A program made the translations under genes and the position numbers. From Limnanthes douglasii subsp. nivea (Eukaryota; Streptophyta; Magnoliopsida; Brassicales; Limnanthaceae): a DNA stretch of 64,000 nt. Each line of letters opens with the position of its first letter. Within the stretch, counting starts at the first letter, position 1. Below the pieces are notes generated by a model that saw nothing but the letters and a program-made list of their open reading frames with translations, was not told where the DNA came from and did not search any database. Shown piece after piece: positions 59,138 through 64,000 of the stretch. The stretch covers positions 122,996,852 through 123,060,851 of the forward strand of contig JAUPFV010000004.1 of the NCBI GenBank assembly GCA_036936605.1. Reading direction: 5' to 3'.

Positions 59138-59773
59138 TTGTAAACTTAATTAAAATGACCCTTTTCTTCTTCTTTGATCATTGCACGTAACACTACAAAG
59201 AGGAAAACGGAATGGGAAGAGCACCAGCACAAATTCCGACGAGCTTCGGCAATCAACTTAGAGCTTGCCTTCGTTGTCGTCTCGTCAAAACTTACGATCA
59301 GTTTAGAGAATCTGGTTGTGAAAACTGTCCTTTCTTGGAGATGGAAGATGCTCATAACTGGACTACGCCTAACTTTAATGGTATTATCTCTATGATGGAT
59401 CCAATTCGGAGTTGGACTGCTAGGTGGCTGAGAATTGAAAGATTTGTCCCTGGTTGTTACACTCTTGCCGTGTCTGATGAACTCTCGGAAGATATGAAAA
59501 ACTTATGTGAAGATGAGCATGCACAATACGTGCCTCCACCAAAACGAGACTGAACGTGAGATCTGGACATTGATTTTAACATGAATGTCATTTTGTCTCC
59601 GGCCTTTGTTAACTACTGCATCGTTACATGACTTGTATAGTTTGTCGTTAACTGTGTTAAACTAGCGTTTCTGATGTAAAATTTGTTTTGGCTTAGGAGG
59701 TCGGGTGTGAATTGGTGGCTAGCATGGAAATAGATTTTTTTTTCTTCGTTTAAAAAAAATTGTAAACTTAATT
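59138..59773 (+). mobile_element. Retroposed cDNA with 14-bp duplication and A8 tail
   Basis: TTGTAAACTTAATT flanks the insert at 59138-59151 and 59760-59773. The insert (59152-59759) consists of a 60-nt leader, an intronless 113-codon frame, a 198-nt trailer and A8 (59752-59759) touching the right duplication. That is the signature of LINE-driven retroposition. Caution: related tgtaaactta words occur nearby (59120, 59774), so part of the flank identity may be pre-existing repeat. Confidence 0.7.
59212..59553 (+). CDS. SPT4: SPT4-like transcription elongation factor, apparently intact retrocopy
   Basis: The 113-residue product begins MGRAPAQIPTSFG. It has the Spt4 zinc finger with Cys19, Cys22, Cys36 and Cys39 (CLRC and GCENC) and the conserved FNGIISMMDP, RSWTARWLRI and VPGCYTLAVSD segments. 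It ends near YVPPPKRD. Plant Spt4 proteins are about 116 residues. Spt4 pairs with Spt5 and travels with RNA polymerase II in the nucleus. The chosen ATG has a purine at -3 and G at +4. A gap of a few residues between the zinc finger and TTPNFNG is the only visible departure from family length. No stop, frameshift or intron is seen. It lies in a retroposed insert inside a Harbinger-like element. Whether it is expressed cannot be told from sequence; a simple leader without a strong TATA box is present. Confidence 0.88.
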   Translation: MGRAPAQIPTSFGNQLRACLRCRLVKTYDQFRESGCENCPFLEMEDAHNWTTPNFNGIISMMDPIRSWTARWLRIERFVPGCYTLAVSDELSEDMKNLCEDEHAQYVPPPKRD

Positions 59774-60243
59774 TGTAAACTAAATTATAATATAAATATA
59801 TTCACCCACTAAAGCCTATAAACTTGAGTTTCCTATATTTTGCTTTGATCATAGTTTATTCAATTATATATTCAATTTGAAAATTTATTTAATTTGAAAA
59901 CTAAATTATAATATAAATATAAGTTTAATTATAGTATAATAAATAATCTTGTTAAATTTTAATATAAATTATTAATTAACAATATAGGTTAAATTATTTA
60001 TTATAGAATTAGTAAATGTAGGATGATAATGTAAATATTAAGAGAATGAGATGGAGGGAGAAATAAAGAGAGTGAGATGAATAGTTAAAAGATAGTCGAA
60101 TTGTTTGAATTGAATTTTTTATATTAAAAGTCTCCAGAATAGTAAAACAACGATTAGAAGCTGTGTGACAGATCTGTAAATAAATGGAGGTCTTCGGGGC
60201 TGGACCAGGTCTCCGGAGAGACCTACGATTAGAGATGGCCTAA

Positions 60244-61405
60244 GTATTTCTAGGAAAATGTCCATCAGAACTTCATAGACCATAAACAATAGTGGCATGT
60301 CAAGAGTTAGAGTACGAGATTTTTCATTACGTGTCCAAACGTATTTCTTATAACGTGATGGAATGGATATCTAACCTTGGATTCCAGTTTATTACATAAA
60401 AGTGGCAATATCAAACGTGAATGAGATTGATAATATTGATGAGATGCCACATAAACTCGGGCATGTTGCCAAAAGAATGATACTTGATAATTTGAAGCTT
60501 GAAAATAGTACTATAATTAATGTTGTTAATGACAATGGCATGTCAAAAGATTGAATTCATTTCAATTTTATAAGTATAAAGTATATGGTTGGAGTAGTTA
60601 TGATATTTACATCATGCTCTTATAATATAATATTTATAGACTTTATCTAACTTTTTTTTACTTTTTATTCTTTTTCTACTTCATACTTGGTATTTTCCCT
60701 TACCACCATAGGTTAGTTAAGGCCCAACTATCGGTGTCGTCTATTTTTGTAAAACTCATATATACTACACACAATCTCTCATAATAATTTTAAACATACG
60801 ATTTTCTCATATCGAGTTTGATAGTCGCTCTCTTACCGTACCACTCCAAATTAGTTAACATCTAATCATTGACGTCATGTATTCTTATTTAAAAAAAATT
60901 ATATATCATCACATAAAATCCTTCAAAATATATTATTTAATTTAATATATTGTTACGTAAATCTACAATACAAGTTTATGAAAATCTTGATGTAATTGGG
61001 TGGTTGACTATGAAGCTAGAAAAGTGTTGACTATCTTAGTGTGGAAGGGAAAATCCAACGCACAATAGGTCATTTGAGCGAAACCTTATCATCATCTATA
61101 AAAACTTATTCAAGTTATTTTAACGATCTTTTGACCCATCATATTGGCAAATTTGGAAAAATATAAGCTTTTAAGGATTAGACTATCAAATCCTCATAAA
61201 CTAGAAACGACTCGACCATAAACTGAGTTAGAGATCAAGTTGATGATTAAATGTTCATTAATCCTGATTTTAAAATATCACTTGTAGGACTTCACAACTC
61301 ATGCACATTACACTAAATGAAAGCTTAGAGAATGCTAGAATGCACATATAGATAATTGTGATATGTGTTAGTTAAAAAAATTACGAAAAATGTGGTAGAT
61401 ATCAA
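60244..61405. other. AT-rich spacer without recognisable genes
   Basis: Nothing identifiable on either strand. Confidence 0.45.
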
Positions 61406-62279
61406 ATGTTATTTTTTGCTTTCGAGAGGTCCAATATAATAGAGAGGCCACGTAAAGATAATGTTAAGAGAATATATACGGGTACAAATAAATACAATTG
61501 TCTTTCAAAACTTATTGATCATCTAGTTAGACTTGAATTCTACTTTTTGGAAGTTTTATTTGGTAAACATAATCACACACCCGTGACCGTCTCTGAAGGA
61601 TGTCATAAAGTGAGAAGAATGAAAAAAATGATAATAAAAATATTGTTAAGAAATTTACATTGATCAATGCACTCCCTCATGAAATTTTAGTCCGTTTGAG
61701 AAAGGAACCCCCGATAATATATCCAACCTAAGTAATATTTATCATACAAGTATAAACAACAAATATTGGAAAAGTTCGGTCGATTTCACCTGCATTTTTG
61801 TTGGCTAAAATAAATGAAAACAACTACATCGAATTACATATAATGACATCTGAGATATCTTAAGTTATCACATATTTATTTTTTGCATACCTGATTTCTA
61901 TTGACGTATAATAGACATTCCAAAGGTTATATTTATGAATATTACTTATAGGAATACTAGTTAAAAATTCCATTGTTTAAAGTCATTGGATTTATATCAA
62001 CAAGTATAACATTTTGCATTGATTTGATGGGTAAGAAGAAGTTGGCTAACTATACATAAATGTTGGATCGTCTTAGGTTGTTCATGAAAGAAAACATATT
62101 CGCATACCGCATGTTATGTTGACACATAAAAAAATTGTGTTGATTGATGCAACTGAAAAAATATTTCCAAATGTTACACACTTGTTTTGTAAGTGGAAAA
62201 TAAACATAAATATTATAGCTGATATGAAGAAATTTTTTGTAGAAGGAAAAGTATCCTTCAGTTTTCTTGTTGTTTAAAA
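61406..62279 (+). pseudogene. MULE/FAR1-type transposase relic
   Basis: A first open piece (61406-61663) ends in a GKHNHTPVTVSEGCHKVRRM block, comparable to the G-x-H-N-H-P-P-x-x-x-x-E-G-H zinc-cluster end of FAR1/MULE proteins. After a frame change, LINALPHEILVRLRK follows, then further right KVIFMNITYRNTS (comparable to V-L-L-M-D-C-T-Y-K-T-N). Finally THKKIVLIDATEKIFPNVTH and LFCKWKININ (62120-62220) match T-D-R-E-x-A-L-x-N-A-I-x-x-V-F-P-x-x-x-x-L-L-C-x-W-H-I of the MULE transposase domain. The catalytic D in TDRE is replaced by His. Stops occur between the blocks. Beyond 62280 only weak traces remain. No terminal repeats were found. Confidence 0.7.
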
Positions 62280-63565
62280 TATACATGTGTATTCCGCAAT
62301 CAAATCTAAGTTACATTCAAACATATCGGCATGAAATAATTTATAGTATATTTGAAAACCTTAGAGAATGCTGAAACATCTTGGCCCAAATCGTATGAAA
62401 AATATTTCTTATATGCACACACTAACCTTTCTAAGAATTATAAAAAAAAACTTGATAAGTAATCAGAAAGCTCACATTCTTATATAATAAGGTTAAATTA
62501 ATTGATATAACATATGATTATTGATTATTTATTTTATTATTAGTATTAATGGTGCGCATTCATCATTTCAACACTTTATTGGGATGAGATAATGAAAATT
62601 TGAACTACTATGTAGAAAACTAGACATCCTGTATTTAAGACATGAAGATAACAAAATTGTTCGAGGATTGTAACATAATTTCTAAATTTTTATATGATAA
62701 TTTGATATTCAAATATGCAAGAGATGATTTTACAGAGAGATCTATTTTTATTAGGTTAACATATTACAAATTCCCATAAAAGACAGGTGTCGCCAAAATA
62801 AAATACGAATATGTTGTTAGAGCGATGCATGTTTTTTTTTGTGCATGCGAGATAGCTTTGATGGTAATAAAAAATCATGGTATGACTTGTTATATGATCG
62901 ACAAGAGGTGACAAACTTTAAACTTTATTATGAAATCTTAAAATTACGAATATGAAATATTGAAGAACATAATTTTGAAAATATATGGCTAGGTACATTA
63001 TTATAAGAATAATTTAATTGTCTACGTGAACGAGAATCATTTTTAAAATTATTTTTAAAATATTGATATGTTGTTAGAGCGATGCATGTTTTACACATAC
63101 CATCGAATCATATACTGACATATGTCGGGTAAGGACTAAATACCACGATTCATGTTTGTAACCAACTTTTTTTTATCAAAGTCATCCAAGTATATATTAA
63201 AAACTTTGCATTTTTGGATTCAAACACGGTAAAAAAAAGTTAAATGTTTATCTGATTAAGTTCAAAACATTAGACCTAACGCAATTCGGGTTTAACATTA
63301 AATGAAAATAAGTACATAAAAATCCAACGAAATGAAATTATAATTAATGTCTGGCTAAACCTATCTTTTAGAATATTTTATTGGATTATGATGAGGGAAG
63401 ATTAAAGATCTAAGAAAGTTAGGAGTTCTTTATTAATAAAGAAAGTTTATTAGGATAAATTGATAATTATGTAATGGAAAAAGGACCAATTTATAGTAAA
63501 CAATAGACTTGAGGATAGGACCACAATTAGTAAATTGTTAGACTTGTGGGACCTATTATTTTTAC
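62280..63565. other. AT-rich spacer
   Basis: The left part may contain further decayed transposase sequence but nothing certain can be read. tgttgttagagcgatgcatg is repeated at about 62812 and 63068 (identical 20-mer), a short dispersed duplication. Confidence 0.4.
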
Positions 63566-63572
63566 TATAAAA
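63566..63572 (+). promoter_or_regulatory. Candidate TATA box upstream of the right-edge ORF
   Basis: TATAAAA within ttactataaaagcaccac, about 280 bp before the ATG at 63854. The distance would imply a leader of roughly 250 nt. It could equally be an LTR promoter. Confidence 0.35.
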
Positions 63573-63853
63573 GCACCACTTTTTTTTGGAAATTGGTGAT
63601 TGATTGAAGATTGAGCAATTATTACTTTTATTTTCTTTCTCTAAAAATACGTTTCTCTCGCTAAAATATTGGTTAAGTAATCTAAATAACTCATTTAGTC
63701 ATCTAAACATTATTCTACACAAAAAACTCCTCCAATTTATTTTGGAAAGATCATTGATCTTGTCTGTGAGAATGATTTGGTACCCGGATTCATCTTCCAA
63801 AACCAATCTGAAATTTTGAAAGAAAATTAATAGAAATCCGAGGAGATTTAAAC

Positions 63854-64000
63854 ATGAATAATGACTTGGAAATTGGGAAAGAGTTCGAAGAAAACCCTGT
63901 GGAAAATAATATGGAAATCGATCAACGACATAATGATCAACACACTGGTGAAATTTTAGAAGAATCTATGTTGATTTCTCGGAGAAATGAGTTATTGGAA
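63854..64000 (+). CDS. 5' end of an unidentified acidic protein, cut by the window edge
   Basis: An ATG at 63854 opens 49 codons without a stop to the last base. The product starts MNNDLEIGKEFEENPVENN, is hydrophilic and acidic and resembles no family I can name from this length. The upstream sequence has a TATA-like site and a T- and C-rich leader, which suits either a host gene or the leader and gag start of an LTR element. tttggtacccggattcatc (about 63777) is vaguely like a primer-binding site. Confidence 0.35.
   Translation, partial: MNNDLEIGKEFEENPVENNMEIDQRHNDQHTGEILEESMLISRRNELLE

Larger units (their letters stand above)
58843..60240. mobile_element. Harbinger-like non-autonomous TIR element carrying an SPT4 retrocopy
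   Basis: TAA lies directly outside both ends (58840-58842 and 60241-60243). The ends are inverted: GGCCATCTCTAACC on the left and GGCCATCTCTAATC on the right as reverse complement, 13 of 14 equal. Looser inverted similarity continues for about 100 bp (ctaaccgttgg against ctaatcgttgt, ttactgttcggtctcc against ttactattctggagac). A 3-bp TAA duplication with GG-starting ends is characteristic of PIF/Harbinger (Tourist-like) elements. Inside the left end a perfect 12-bp hairpin (58855-58880) and a 9-bp hairpin (ggagaccga...tcggtctcc) are present. Without the retrocopy the element would be about 776 bp. No transposase. Confidence 0.8.

Noticed and set aside
58843..60240. SPT4 as an ordinary host gene at its native locus
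   Set aside because: No introns, an A8 run at the 3' end, matching 14-bp flanks and enclosure in a TAA-flanked TIR element all argue for a moved copy, although absence of another SPT4 gene cannot be shown here.
1..64000. tRNA, rRNA or other structural RNA genes
   Set aside because: Apart from the tRNA-like head of the SINE, no cloverleaf or rRNA segment was recognised by eye.

Overview
The window looks like repeat-dominated nuclear DNA from a flowering plant, most likely a eudicot. It is very AT-rich. It contains Ty3/gypsy elements of Tat-lineage type, Ty1/copia elements, plant L1-type LINEs with a C-terminal RNase H, a tRNA-derived SINE, hAT-, MULE- and PIF/Harbinger-type DNA elements and long microsatellites. 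All identifications were made by reading the sequence and its translations by eye; no database search was run. The species cannot be named. The only host-type protein recognised is an apparently retroposed SPT4 copy. A second possible host gene starts at the right edge.

1-5030: the cut end of an LTR (1-281) abuts a Ty3/gypsy pol tail on the plus strand (282-485). Degenerate tandem repeats follow, then a decayed multi-exon minus-strand gene of the plant 'gypsy-type transposase' family (about 1130-3620). This is the layout of a Tat-lineage retrotransposon with an antisense extra gene. 5030-13330: AT-rich DNA holding a fold-back-like structure with long inverted arms made of tandem units (5830-9400) and a dead Ty1/copia pol on the minus strand (10500-11830).

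13331-27480: one large, decayed Tat-type element on the minus strand. It has LTR relics at both ends, then gag, protease, RT, RNase H and integrase reading right to left. An antisense extra gene (about 15100-20578) carries a 2.49-kb LTR retrotransposon inserted with a perfect 5-bp target duplication. A SINE sits in its left LTR. 27543-28793 is a 1251-bp MULE-like element with a perfect 9-bp target duplication and an internal minisatellite. 29390-32110 is a minus-strand copia relic beside a 470-bp polypyrimidine tract.

33300-42118: a short tandem array, a plus-strand copia pol with its 3' LTR (about 34265-38690), and a 3'-truncated LINE on the minus strand (38770-42118). 43870-50015 is a nearly full-length LINE with a perfect 17-bp target duplication. 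Its ORF2 stays in one frame over 1370 codons apart from three UAG codons, and its 3' UTR holds tandem hairpin repeats.

50033-64000: a 710-bp hAT-type non-autonomous element with an 8-bp target duplication (51997-52706), a (CATA)n tract, a minus-strand gypsy pol relic (56650-57810), a Harbinger-like element (58843-60240) carrying the SPT4 retrocopy, a MULE/FAR1-type transposase relic (61406-62279), and the first 49 codons of an unidentified reading frame at the right edge. The SPT4 retrocopy, with a possible 14-bp duplication and an A8 tail inside a Harbinger-type element that has its own TAA duplication, is the most notable feature.
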